Shown here piece by piece: positions 23,772 to 32,174 of a DNA stretch of 64,000 nt. The stretch covers positions 62,001-126,000 of the forward strand of contig NZ_JAZDDH010000001.1 of NCBI RefSeq assembly GCF_037081715.1. Reading direction: 5' to 3'. The notes beneath the pieces were generated by a model that ran no database searches, was not told the DNA's origin, and was given only the letters and a program-made list of their open reading frames with translations. The position numbers were made by a program, and so were the translations under genes. Source of the DNA: Halalkalicoccus sp. CG83 (GTDB lineage Archaea; Halobacteriota; Halobacteria; Halobacteriales; Halalkalicoccaceae). Every line of letters begins with the position of its first letter. Positions within the stretch are counted from its first letter, which is position 1.

Positions 23772-24731
23772 ATGGCAAGCAGCAAATCGGTCGTCATCGC
23801 CGCGCTGATCGCGAACGGCGCGATCGCCGTGTTGAAGTTCATCGGCTACACCCTCACCGGCAGCGCTGCCATGCTCTCGGAGACGTACCACTCCGTCTCC
23901 GACACGGGCAATCAGGTGTTTCTGCTCCTGGGCATCCGGTACAGCGGCCAGGAGGCCGACCGGACCCACCCCTTCGGCTACGGGAAGTCACAGTTCTTCT
24001 ACGCGTTTCTCGTCGCCGTCCTCCTGTTCGGCATCGCGGGGTGGGAGTCGGCGAAACACGGCTACCAGGCGATCGTCCACCCCCACCCGGTGACGCCCGG
24101 GACGGCCACGCTCCCCCTCCTGAACGTCACCATCCCGGCGGTGTGGGTCAACTACGCCGTACTGATCGGGGCGATCGTCTTCGAGGTCTGGGCGCTCTGG
24201 AAGGCCTACCAGGGGCTCTCGAAACAGATGGAGAAGCACGACTGGACGAGCCTCCGGGAGGCGTTCCGGAAAACCAGCGACGTGACGACGCTCACCGCGT
24301 TCACGGAGGACTCCATCGCGATGGGCGGGGCCGGCATCGCGCTGATCGGCGTCTACCTCTCGCGGGTGACCGGCAACCCCGTCTACGACGCCGTCGCCTC
24401 CTTCCTCATCGGGCTCATGCTGATGGGCTTCGCGCTCGCGCTCGCCTGGCAGAACAAGCGCCTGCTGGTCGGCGAGAGCCTCCCGAAGGAGGACGAGCGA
24501 CCGCTCCGGTCGCTCGTCGCCGACTGGGAGGGCGTCCGCGAGCTCAAGGACTTCCGGACGGTCTACTTCGGCGTCGAGCGGATCCTCGTCACCGTCGACG
24601 TCGCCTTCGAGGAGGACCTCGACGCCGAGACGATCAACCAGCGCATCTCCGCCATCGAGGCGGCGATACAGGAGCGGGAACCCCAGGTGAGGAAAGTCTA
24701 CATCGAACCCGAAGCGGCGTCCGCCGTCTGA
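23772..24731 (+). CDS. cation diffusion facilitator transporter (ZnT9-like branch)
   Basis: 319 residues with about six transmembrane helices. SETYHSVSDTGNQVFLLLGI in helix 2 and THPFGYGKSQFFYAFLVAV in helix 3 are the family signature; the metal-site residues are H and D of HSVSD. Helix 5 has FTEDSIAMGGAGIAL with Glu-Asp instead of HxxxD, as in the SLC30A9-like branch. A cytoplasmic alpha/beta domain closes the protein (VERILVTVDVAFEEDLDAET). Probably a Zn, Co or other divalent metal/proton exchanger; the ion is inferred only. The ATG at 23772 (MASSKSVVIAAL) starts just before helix 1. Confidence 0.9.
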   Translation: MASSKSVVIAALIANGAIAVLKFIGYTLTGSAAMLSETYHSVSDTGNQVFLLLGIRYSGQEADRTHPFGYGKSQFFYAFLVAVLLFGIAGWESAKHGYQAIVHPHPVTPGTATLPLLNVTIPAVWVNYAVLIGAIVFEVWALWKAYQGLSKQMEKHDWTSLREAFRKTSDVTTLTAFTEDSIAMGGAGIALIGVYLSRVTGNPVYDAVASFLIGLMLMGFALALAWQNKRLLVGESLPKEDERPLRSLVADWEGVRELKDFRTVYFGVERILVTVDVAFEEDLDAETINQRISAIEAAIQEREPQVRKVYIEPEAASAV

Positions 24732-24903
24732 CCCCGGCCACGGGGGAGCCGCCTCCGCCGACCGGCTGCACTCCGCCGGGGTTCCTGCGTCGAACGGGGC
24801 GGCCTCCGCCGCAGCCCGTCGGCTTTCGGAGCCGTTCCCGTCGGCGAGGCTGACGGGCGGGGCGGACGAAGGCTTTTAGCCGAAAGCGCGCAAGTCAGGA
24901 GTA

Positions 24904-27093
24904 GTGACTCAGTCGGCTTCGACCCCGGCGTCCATGCGATTTTTTCCGTACGACGCCCCCTACGACAACCAGCGCGAGGCGATCGAGCGGATCGGAAACG
25001 CGCTCGCCCGCGGCCAGGACGTGCTGTTCGAGGGGGCCTGTGGGACGGGAAAGACTCTCTCGGCGCTCGCGCCCGCGCTCGCGCACGCCCGCGAGACCGA
25101 CAAGACGGTCGTGATCACGACGAACGTCCACCAGCAGATGCGCCAGTTCGTCGAGGAGGCCCGCGCCATCACCCGGGAGGACCCCATCCGCGCGGTCGTC
25201 TTCCGGGGGAAGGCCTCGATGTGTCACATCGACGTCGGCTACGAGGAGTGTCAGGTGCTTCGCGATACGACACGCGACCTGGTCGACTCGGAGGTCGATA
25301 AGGCCCAACTCGAACGCAAACAGGACGAGCTCCTCGAGGCGAGCCAGGACGGCGAGTCGGGCGCGGCGGAGGCCCGAAGCGCCGTGATGGACGAGCTCGA
25401 GTCCGTCGAGGAGGACGTCGCCGACCTCCGCGAGGAGCCCACCTGCGAGCACTACTACAACAATCTCGCGAGGGACACCGACGAGTTCTACGAGTGGCTC
25501 TTCGCCGACGTCCGGACGCCGGACGAGGTCTACGAGTACGCCGAGCGCGAGACGCTCTGTGGCTACGAGCTGCTGAAGGAAGGGATGGAGGGGGTCGACC
25601 TCGTCGTCTGTAACTACCACCACCTGCTCGATCCGATGATCAGAAAGCAGTTCTTCCGGTGGCTGGATCGCGACCCCAAGGACGTGATCTGTGTCTTCGA
25701 CGAGGCCCACAACGTCGAGGACGCCGCCCGCGATCACGCCACCCGGACGCTGACGGAGAACACGCTCGACGGCGCGCTCGACGAGTGCGAGGAGAGCGAC
25801 GATCCGCGGGGCGAGGACGCCTTCGCGGTGCTCTCGGCGTTCCGCGGAGCGCTCGTCTCGACCTACGAGGACGCCCTCGGGTTCGGCGAGGAGGAACGGA
25901 TCGGCGAGAACTGGGAGGACGTCCCCGTCGCCAACGAGGAGGGCCGCGACGACCTCACGCTTGCCTTCCTCGAGGAGTACACCGGCCGGGGGATCGACCG
26001 CGACCTGGAGGCGGCCCTGGAGTTCGGCGAGGAGCTCGACGACCAGTACGAGGAGGCGTACCGCAACGGCGAGGCGCAAACGAGAGCCGAGTGTCGGACG
26101 CTTCAGGCCGCCGCGTTCGTCGAGTCGTGGCTCGAGGAGGGGACGGCGCTCGGCCAGTACCCCGTCGCCTCGATCCGCCGAGATGCCGGTACCGACGAGG
26201 TGTACGGCCGCGCGGAGCTCTACACCTGCATTCCCCGCGAGGTCGCGAGGGAGCTGTTCGAGGAGGTCCACGCGAGCGTGCTGATGAGCGCGACGCTGCG
26301 GCCGTTCGACGTGCTCGGGGACGTTCTCGGGCTCGAGGAGCCGATCACGATGGCCTACGACCTCGAGTTCCCCGAGGAGAACAGACGGACGTTCGCGGTC
26401 GAGACGCCCGCGCTGTTCGCGAGCGACCGGAACGATCCGGCGGTCCAGCGGACGATCACTCGCGTCATCGAGGACGCGATCCGCATGACGCCGGGCAACA
26501 CCCTCGTCTTCTTCCCCAGCTACCGCGAGGCCGAACGGTACCACGACCGGATCGAGACGCGGGCCGAGCGTTTCCTCGACGAACCCGGGACGCGCGCCGA
26601 GGAGCTCCGCCGCGAGTTCGTCGACGAAGGGCATGCCGCGCTGTTCACCTCGCTGTGGGGTACCCTCGCCGAGGGCGTGAGCTTCGACGCCGACGACGCT
26701 CACACCGTCCTCGTCGTCGGCGTCCCCTACCCGCACCTCGACGAGCGGATGGAGGCGGTCCAGGACGCCTACGACCAGGTCTACGGCGACTCGAACGCGG
26801 ATGCGGGCTGGGAGTACGCCGTCGAGATCCCGACGATCCGGAAGACCCGACAGGCGCTCGGGCGGGTGCTCCGCTCGCCCGAGGAGTTCGGCGTTCGGGC
26901 GCTCGTCGACAAGCGCTACACGGAGACCGCGGAACGCGAGATGGGAAAGTACAGCGTCCGGAGCGCCTTCCCCCCCGAGGAACGCCGCGAACTCATCGAC
27001 ATCGCCCCCGAGAAGCTCCAGTTCTCCATGCTCAACTTCTACGGCGACCACGACGCTTACGGCGGCGACCCGCCCGAGCCCCGCCTGGACTAA
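24904..27093 (+). CDS. XPD/Rad3-like DNA helicase with Fe-S cluster
   Basis: 729 residues, superfamily 2 5'-3' DNA helicase related to XPD. Walker A is FEGACGTGKTLSAL (44-51), the DEAH box is VFDEAHNVEDAARD (266-269), and motif VI is RQALGRVLRSPEEFGV. Four cysteines (C107, C116, C181, C219) suit the [4Fe-4S] domain, which here contains a ~60-residue acidic coiled insertion between the second and third Cys. It acts in nucleotide excision repair or removal of DNA structures. GTG at 24904 is used; an internal ATG at 24934 (MRFFPYDAPYDNQREA) is a good alternative and is preceded by a low-complexity leader. Four-base convergent overlap with the ligase-like gene. Confidence 0.93.
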   Translation: MTQSASTPASMRFFPYDAPYDNQREAIERIGNALARGQDVLFEGACGTGKTLSALAPALAHARETDKTVVITTNVHQQMRQFVEEARAITREDPIRAVVFRGKASMCHIDVGYEECQVLRDTTRDLVDSEVDKAQLERKQDELLEASQDGESGAAEARSAVMDELESVEEDVADLREEPTCEHYYNNLARDTDEFYEWLFADVRTPDEVYEYAERETLCGYELLKEGMEGVDLVVCNYHHLLDPMIRKQFFRWLDRDPKDVICVFDEAHNVEDAARDHATRTLTENTLDGALDECEESDDPRGEDAFAVLSAFRGALVSTYEDALGFGEEERIGENWEDVPVANEEGRDDLTLAFLEEYTGRGIDRDLEAALEFGEELDDQYEEAYRNGEAQTRAECRTLQAAAFVESWLEEGTALGQYPVASIRRDAGTDEVYGRAELYTCIPREVARELFEEVHASVLMSATLRPFDVLGDVLGLEEPITMAYDLEFPEENRRTFAVETPALFASDRNDPAVQRTITRVIEDAIRMTPGNTLVFFPSYREAERYHDRIETRAERFLDEPGTRAEELRREFVDEGHAALFTSLWGTLAEGVSFDADDAHTVLVVGVPYPHLDERMEAVQDAYDQVYGDSNADAGWEYAVEIPTIRKTRQALGRVLRSPEEFGVRALVDKRYTETAEREMGKYSVRSAFPPEERRELIDIAPEKLQFSMLNFYGDHDAYGGDPPEPRLD

Positions 27094-27599
27094 GCGGGCA
27101 ACGGGAAGCGAGCGGCGGACTCCTCGTGGGTCGCGTCCCAGAGGACGAGTCCGTTCACGGCCCAGACAACGGGCTCGACCTCGCGTTCGCACAGCCGTTC
27201 CCGTGCCGCCGCCGAACCTCCGCGGGCGAGCGTGACGTGGGGGACGTACGACTCGCCCTCGAGCCCCTCGACCGGCTCGAACGTCTCACAGAGCCGGTCG
27301 TGGAGCGTCTCCAGTCCGGAACCCTCGACGGCGAGGTAGACGACGGGTTCGGTACCGTGAGCCGGTCGCTCGAACGTCTCGATTCCCGTTACCCGCACCT
27401 CGAAGGGGGCCGTCCCCTCGATCGCGCGTCGGACCTCGGGAACGAGCCTGGCGTACTCGGTCGGCGTGCGTTCGCCGAGGCGTTTGACCACGAGCGTGTG
27501 GCGCCGGCGGACGCGGTCAAACCCGTAGAGGTCGGGTTCGAGTTCGCTCGCGAGGCGCTTCACCCGCCCCGGAACCGGGACGTTGAGGCTGATCGGCAC
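27090..27599 (-). CDS. 2'-5' RNA ligase-like 2H phosphoesterase
   Basis: 169 residues with two HxT/S boxes of the 2H superfamily: RRHTLVVKRLGE and YVPHVTLARGGS. These enzymes act on 2',5' or cyclic phosphodiester bonds of RNA, for instance tRNA ends. The start is GTG 27599, whose first base is shared with the TAG stop of the upstream small membrane protein (TAGTG). This overlap supports both the start choice and coupled translation. The sequence VPISLNVPVPGRVKRLASEL matches the usual beginning of the family. Confidence 0.86.
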   Translation of the reverse strand: MPISLNVPVPGRVKRLASELEPDLYGFDRVRRRHTLVVKRLGERTPTEYARLVPEVRRAIEGTAPFEVRVTGIETFERPAHGTEPVVYLAVEGSGLETLHDRLCETFEPVEGLEGESYVPHVTLARGGSAAARERLCEREVEPVVWAVNGLVLWDATHEESAARFPLPA

Positions 27600-27784
27600 T
27601 ACCGGCTCTCGAGGTACCAAAGCAGGATAAGCACGACGATCAGCAGGCCGATCAACGACCGACTGAACACTCCCGACGCGAAGCTCGCTACCTTATCGAC
27701 GAGTTCGAGGACGAGCAGGACGAGCACCAGAACGAGGACGATCCGAAGGAGGGTTTCGACGTCCGTTCTGTTCGTTAGTGACAT
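27599..27784 (-). CDS. small two-span membrane protein
   Basis: 61 residues, MSLTNRTDVETLLRIVLVLV to WYLESR, with two hydrophobic segments (about 12-30 and 42-58). The family is unknown to me. It precedes and overlaps the RNA ligase-like gene by one base, so the pair forms an operon. An AT-rich sequence upstream (tatttgaag, 27797-27805) is the likely promoter area. Confidence 0.65.
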   Translation of the reverse strand: MSLTNRTDVETLLRIVLVLVLVLLVLELVDKVASFASGVFSRSLIGLLIVVLILLWYLESR

Positions 27785-27875
27785 AATATCATGTAAATAT
27801 TTGAAGTAAAAAACCTTCCGGGGAAGCGTTGGCGAGTCAAAAGTGTTTAGTAGGAACCGATCGTTTCACCGTCCA

Positions 27876-27977
27876 ATGAGGCGGCTCGCGTCCATCGACG
27901 CTCTCGTTCTCGCGAGCGCCGCCGCCCGGCGGCCCGCAGCGCCGCGCGTCCGACGACCGCGACCGGGCCTCTTCTAG
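27876..27977 (+). CDS. possible Arg-rich leader ORF before argG
   Basis: 33 codons, ATG to TAG: MRRLASIDALVLASAAARRP then AAPRVRRPRPGLF. Eight of 33 residues are Arg, clustered at both ends, and the ORF ends 145 nt before argG. High-GC shadow frames are often Arg-rich, so the composition alone is weak support. It is listed because of its place before an arginine operon. Confidence 0.25.
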   Translation: MRRLASIDALVLASAAARRPAAPRVRRPRPGLF

Positions 27978-28087
27978 GCCCATACCCATCTCTCACCCCG
28001 ATCCCTCGATGTTCATCCACCAGTCGATTCGCCTGTTTCTCCGGTTAGCGACGCCTCTGTGCGTATTTTCCATGATTAAAAAAGAAG

Positions 28088-28095
28088 AATTTATG
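28088..28095 (+). promoter_or_regulatory. TATA box of argG
   Basis: aatttatg centred 31 nt before the argG ATG at 28123, in an A-rich stretch (ttaaaaaagaag) that stands out from the GC-rich surroundings. It predicts a leader of only a few nucleotides. Confidence 0.65.
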
Positions 28096-28122
28096 TCCCC
28101 GTAGCGGGTTCCTCCAACCAGA

Positions 28123-29409
28123 ATGAAACGTGTGGCACTCGCGTTCTCGGGCGGGCTCGACACGACGGTGTGCGTACCGCTGCTCGAGGAGGAGTACGGC
28201 TACGACGAGGTGATCGGCGTCACCGTCGACGTCGGCCAACCCGAGGAGGAGTTCCGGGAGGCAGAGGAGACCGCCGAGGCGCTCGGCCTGGAGAACCACG
28301 TGGTCGACGCGAAGGAGGAGTTCGCCTCCGTCTGTTTCGACGCGGTGAAGGCGAACGCGACCTACCAGGGCTATCCGCTGGGAACGGCGCTCGCCCGGCC
28401 CGTGATCGCCCAGGCGATCCTCGAGGTGGCGGAGGAACAGGGCTGTTCGGCGCTCGCCCACGGCTGTACGGGCAAGGGCAACGACCAGCTGCGCTTCGAG
28501 GCCGTCTGGCGCGGCTCGGACATGGAGGTCATCGCACCCGTGCGCGAACTCGGCCTCACCCGCGAGTGGGAGATCGAGTACGCCGACGAGAAGGACCTAC
28601 CCGTGGAAGCGGGCAACGAGGGCGTCTGGTCGATCGACACGAACCTCTGGAGCCGGTCGGTCGAGGGCGGCCAGCTCGAGGAGCCCAGCTACGTCCCGCC
28701 CGAGGAGATCTACGACTGGACCAGCGAGCCGACGAACGAGACCGAACTCGTCGAGATCGAGTTCGACGAGGGCGTCCCGGTCGCGCTCGACGTTCTCGGG
28801 AGCGACGCCTCCGGGAGCCAGTCGGACGCGAACGCGTCCGACGCTGGTGAGGAACTCGGTAGCGTGGAGCTGATCGAGCGGCTGAACGAGGTCGCGGGCG
28901 CCCACGGCGTCGGGCGCACCGACCTGATGGAGGACCGCATGCTTGGACTGAAAGTCCGCGAGAACTACGAGCACCCCGCGGCGACGGTGCTGCTCAACGC
29001 CCACGAGGCGCTCGAGGACCTCGTGCTCACGAAGGACGAGCGCTCCTTCAAGGTGGGCGTCGACCACGAGTGGGCCGAGAAGGCCTACGAGGGACTGCTG
29101 TTCGCGCCGCTCGTGAAGGCGCTGGACGGCTTCGTCGATACCACCCAGGAGAAGGTGACCGGGACGGTGACGATCAAGCTCGAGGGCGGGACGGCCCGCC
29201 CGGTCGGACGCGAGAGCGAGTACGCCGTCTACTCGGCGAGCGCGGCCTCGTTCAACACCGAGACGGTCGACGGCATCGCCCAGGAGGACGCCACGGGCGT
29301 CGCGAAGTACCACGGCCTCCAGGAACGCCTCTCGAACGCGGTCGCCGAGGACGTCGCGGCGAGGGACGTACCGACGGCCGCCGATGGCGGAAGCGAGACG
29401 GAGAACTGA
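28123..29409 (+). CDS. argG: argininosuccinate synthase
   Basis: 428 residues. It joins citrulline and aspartate using ATP to make argininosuccinate. The N-terminal PP-loop ALAFSGGLDTTVCVPLLEEE binds ATP, and GCTGKGNDQLRFEAVWRG is the citrulline/aspartate loop. It is longer than the usual ~400 because of a hydrophilic loop (ASGSQSDANASDAGEELG) encoded by a palindrome at 28821-28842. It is the first gene of argGH; argH starts one base after the stop. Leaderless promoter. Confidence 0.97.
   Translation: MKRVALAFSGGLDTTVCVPLLEEEYGYDEVIGVTVDVGQPEEEFREAEETAEALGLENHVVDAKEEFASVCFDAVKANATYQGYPLGTALARPVIAQAILEVAEEQGCSALAHGCTGKGNDQLRFEAVWRGSDMEVIAPVRELGLTREWEIEYADEKDLPVEAGNEGVWSIDTNLWSRSVEGGQLEEPSYVPPEEIYDWTSEPTNETELVEIEFDEGVPVALDVLGSDASGSQSDANASDAGEELGSVELIERLNEVAGAHGVGRTDLMEDRMLGLKVRENYEHPAATVLLNAHEALEDLVLTKDERSFKVGVDHEWAEKAYEGLLFAPLVKALDGFVDTTQEKVTGTVTIKLEGGTARPVGRESEYAVYSASAASFNTETVDGIAQEDATGVAKYHGLQERLSNAVAEDVAARDVPTAADGGSETEN
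28821..28842. repeat. in-frame palindrome within argG
   Basis: GTCGGACGCG, loop AA, CGCGTCCGAC: a perfect 10-bp stem, encoding part of the SQSDANASDA loop that extends this ArgG relative to usual family length. Confidence 0.7.
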
Positions 29410-29410
29410 G

Positions 29411-30907
29411 ATGGACGAGGAGTCGTCGGACGTCGTGCGCCGCGACCGCTTCAGCGGCGGCCCCGCCCGAGGCTTCCTCTCCTCGATGGACGCCGACGAG
29501 CGGATCTTCGAGGCCGATCTGGCCGTCGATCGCGCACACGTGGTGATGCTCGCCGAGCGGGGGATCGTCACCGACGACGAGGCGGGCGAGATCCTCGCGG
29601 CGCTCTCCGGCGTAGAGGAGGCGGGCTACGACGCGCTTCCCGACGGCGAGGACGTCCACGCGTCGATCGAGACCGCGGTCATCGAGCGGATCGGACCGGT
29701 CGGCGGGAAGATGCACACCGCTCGCTCACGAAACGACGAGGTGGCGACCTGCATCCGGTACCGGCTGCGCGAGGACGTCCTCGAGACGCTTCGGGCGACG
29801 CTCGTCCTTCGCGAGACGCTACTCGAGCGGGCGAACGAACACGTCGAGACCGTCATGCCCGGCTACACCCACCTCCAGCCGGCCCAGCCGACGACGGTCG
29901 CCCACTACCTGCTCTCCTACGAGCAGGCCGTCGCGCGCGATACGGAGCGACTGCTCGACGCGTACGGCCGAATCGATCGCTGTCCCCTGGGGGCGGCCGC
30001 GTTCGCGGGCACGCCGTTCGACGTCGACCGCGAGCGGACCGCAGCGCTTCTGGGGTTCGGGGCCACCCGCGCGAGCGGAACGAACGGGGACGCGTCGAAC
30101 GGCTCCGACGGCGTCCTCGGGAACTCGATGGACGCGGTCTCCTCGCGTGACTTCCTCCTCGAGACGTCGGGAGCGCTCTCGAACCTCGCGATCACCCTCT
30201 CGGGACTCGCGGAGGACCTGATCGGCTTCGCCAACAGGGGACACGTCGAGCTCGCGGACGACTACGCCTCGACCTCCTCGATCATGCCCCAGAAGAAGAA
30301 CCCCGACACGCTCGAACTGGTGCGTGCGACCGCGGGCGACGCGTCCGCGGGAACGAGCGGCCTGCTCTCGACGCTGAAGGGGCTTCCGCGTGCGTACAAC
30401 CGCGACCTCCAGCGGGCGACGCCCCACGCCTGGGAGACGGTCGACGCCGTAAGCGAGGCGACCGACGTCGCGGCCGGCGCGGTCGCGACCGCCGAGTGGG
30501 ACGAGTCCTCGCTGGCGGCGGCGGCGGCCGAGGGCTTCTCGACGGCGACGGGCGTCGCGGACGCGCTCGCGATGGAGGGACTTCCCTTCAGGACGGCCCA
30601 CGAACTGGTCGCCCGCGCCTCCGAGGCCGGCAGCGACTACGCGGCGCTCGAGGCCGCAGCGGAGGAACTGCTCGACGAGCCCCTCGACGCCTACGTCTCC
30701 CGGAAGGCGATCGAGGAGGCGCTCGATCCCGTCGAGAGCGTCGCGAGCCGCGACTCGCGCGGCGGACCAGCCCCCGACGCGGTTCGCGACCGGCTCGAGG
30801 CGGTACGAGGCGGAATCGCGGCCGACGGAGAGGCGGTCGACGAGCTCGAGGGAGCGATCATCCGCGCGGACGACGCGCTCGCCGAGGAGGTGCGTACGTT
30901 TGTCTGA
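29411..30907 (+). CDS. argH: argininosuccinate lyase
   Basis: 498 residues, fumarase/aspartase superfamily; it splits argininosuccinate into arginine and fumarate. Signature SSIMPQKKNPDTLELVRATAGD is intact, with catalytic Ser in the mobile loop, and the conserved TARSRNDEVATCIRYRLRED and PGYTHLQPAQPTT are present. The hydrophilic stretch SGTNGDASNGSDGVLGN is an insertion, also over an imperfect hairpin. The ATG at 29411 sits one base after the argG stop, so they are co-transcribed. Confidence 0.97.
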   Translation: MDEESSDVVRRDRFSGGPARGFLSSMDADERIFEADLAVDRAHVVMLAERGIVTDDEAGEILAALSGVEEAGYDALPDGEDVHASIETAVIERIGPVGGKMHTARSRNDEVATCIRYRLREDVLETLRATLVLRETLLERANEHVETVMPGYTHLQPAQPTTVAHYLLSYEQAVARDTERLLDAYGRIDRCPLGAAAFAGTPFDVDRERTAALLGFGATRASGTNGDASNGSDGVLGNSMDAVSSRDFLLETSGALSNLAITLSGLAEDLIGFANRGHVELADDYASTSSIMPQKKNPDTLELVRATAGDASAGTSGLLSTLKGLPRAYNRDLQRATPHAWETVDAVSEATDVAAGAVATAEWDESSLAAAAAEGFSTATGVADALAMEGLPFRTAHELVARASEAGSDYAALEAAAEELLDEPLDAYVSRKAIEEALDPVESVASRDSRGGPAPDAVRDRLEAVRGGIAADGEAVDELEGAIIRADDALAEEVRTFV

Positions 30908-31073
30908 ACGACTACCGCCCCGTCCGGGGCATCAACACACTACCCGAGCTTGACACGTTCGTTGGGATACGCGATTTAACCGGTTGTGGCCCGCTTAGGA
31001 GGGGGTGCAGATGTATTAATATTTTGATAAATTCGACGGGTTTATGATGGCCGATGTGGAATGGGGAGATACG

Positions 31074-31259
31074 ATGGCGAACCAAGACACCATCACGGCA
31101 GAGGACCCGCTCACCGGCGAAGAGATCGAGATCCCGGCCGACGTCGAGGTCGGCGAGATAATCGACAGCCCGGTCACCGGGGCCGAACTCGAGGTCGTCT
31201 CCACCGACCCCGTCGAGCTCGAGGAGGCGCCCGAGCTAGAAGAGGACTGGGGTGAGTGA
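31074..31259 (+). CDS. lysW: LysW-type amino-group carrier protein without zinc cysteines
   Basis: 61 residues (start MANQDTITAEDPLTGEEIEI). It ends in EDWGE, the tail whose terminal Glu gamma-carboxyl is ligated to the amino acid substrate and carries it through the following enzymes. The core GEEIEIPADVEVGEIIDSP then VTGAELEVVS aligns with bacterial LysW, but the four zinc-binding Cys are replaced (AEDPLTG and DSPVTG). ATGs at 31044 and 31047 lie in frame upstream; 31074 gives the compact start. Upstream AT-rich sequence (tattaatattttgataaat, 31014-31032) suggests a promoter separate from argGH. Confidence 0.88.
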   Translation: MANQDTITAEDPLTGEEIEIPADVEVGEIIDSPVTGAELEVVSTDPVELEEAPELEEDWGE

Positions 31260-31313
31260 GGTGGCCGCGGTCGTTACCGTACAGTGCGGAAAGCAGACCG
31301 GTAGCCGGAACCC

Positions 31314-32174
31314 ATGAACGTAGGCATTCTCTACTCCCGGATTCGTAAGGACGAGAAGCTCCTGTTGAACGAGCTTCGTGAGCGCGGCCACGAGATCACG
31401 AAGATCGACGTACGAAAACAGCAGTTCAACGTCCACGAGCCGCCGGCGGTCTTCGATGACGTCGACGTCGTGCTCGATCGGTGTCTGGCGACCAGCCGCA
31501 GCCTCTACGTCACGCGCTTCTGCGAGGCGTACGGGCTACCGGTCGTCAACGCCCCCGAGACCGCCGAGACCTGCGCCGACAAGGTGAAGAACAGCCTCGC
31601 GCTCGCGAGCGCGGGCGTGCCGACGCCGGATACGGACGTGGCGTTCACCACCGAGGCCGCCCTCGAGAGCATCGAGCGGTTCGGCTACCCCTGCGTACTG
31701 AAGCCCGTCATGGGTTCGTGGGGCCGGCTGATGGCGAAGATCGAGACCCGAAGCGCGGCCGAGGCGATCCTCGAACACAAGGAGACGCTCGGCCACTACG
31801 AGCACAAGGTGTTCTACATCCAGGAGTTCGTCGCCAAACCCGATCGGGACATCCGCGTGCTCGCCGCGGACGGCGAGCCGATCGCCGCGATGGCGCGCTC
31901 CTCGGAACACTGGCTCACCAACGCCGCGAAGGGCGCCGAGACTCGGCAGTTCGAGCCCGACGAGCGCGCGCTGGATCTGGTCGAGCGCGCGAGCGACGCC
32001 GTTGGCGGCGGCCTGCTCGGCATCGACCTGATGGAGACCGAGGACGGCTACACCGTCCACGAGGTGAACCACACCGTCGAGTTCAAGGCGCTCAACGAGG
32101 TCGTCGACAGGGACGTCCCCGCGGCGGTGGTCGACTGGCTCGAGGGCCAGGTCCCCGTCGAGGTGACGCCCTGA
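31314..32174 (+). CDS. argX: glutamate-LysW ligase (ArgX/LysX), ATP-grasp
   Basis: 286 residues of the RimK/LysX ATP-grasp family. It uses ATP to attach the amino group of glutamate (arginine route) or 2-aminoadipate (lysine route) to the C-terminal Glu of LysW. Typical blocks are GYPCVLKPVMGSWGRLMAKI, YIQEFVAKPDRDIRVLAADG and GIDLMETEDGYTVHEVNHTV. Placement among argG, argH and argF suggests the arginine branch, although a dual role is possible. The stop overlaps the argC start (TGATG). Confidence 0.92.
   Translation: MNVGILYSRIRKDEKLLLNELRERGHEITKIDVRKQQFNVHEPPAVFDDVDVVLDRCLATSRSLYVTRFCEAYGLPVVNAPETAETCADKVKNSLALASAGVPTPDTDVAFTTEAALESIERFGYPCVLKPVMGSWGRLMAKIETRSAAEAILEHKETLGHYEHKVFYIQEFVAKPDRDIRVLAADGEPIAAMARSSEHWLTNAAKGAETRQFEPDERALDLVERASDAVGGGLLGIDLMETEDGYTVHEVNHTVEFKALNEVVDRDVPAAVVDWLEGQVPVEVTP

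Larger units (their letters stand above)
27785..28122. other. argG upstream region with a short Arg-rich ORF
   Basis: 338 nt between the small membrane protein gene and argG. The left part is AT-rich. 27876-27977 is a 33-codon ORF starting ATG (MRRLASIDALVLASAAARR) with eight arginines, discussed as a possible leader. Further right are gccgccgcccggcggc, which can fold into a stem, and the argG TATA box. Confidence 0.5.
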
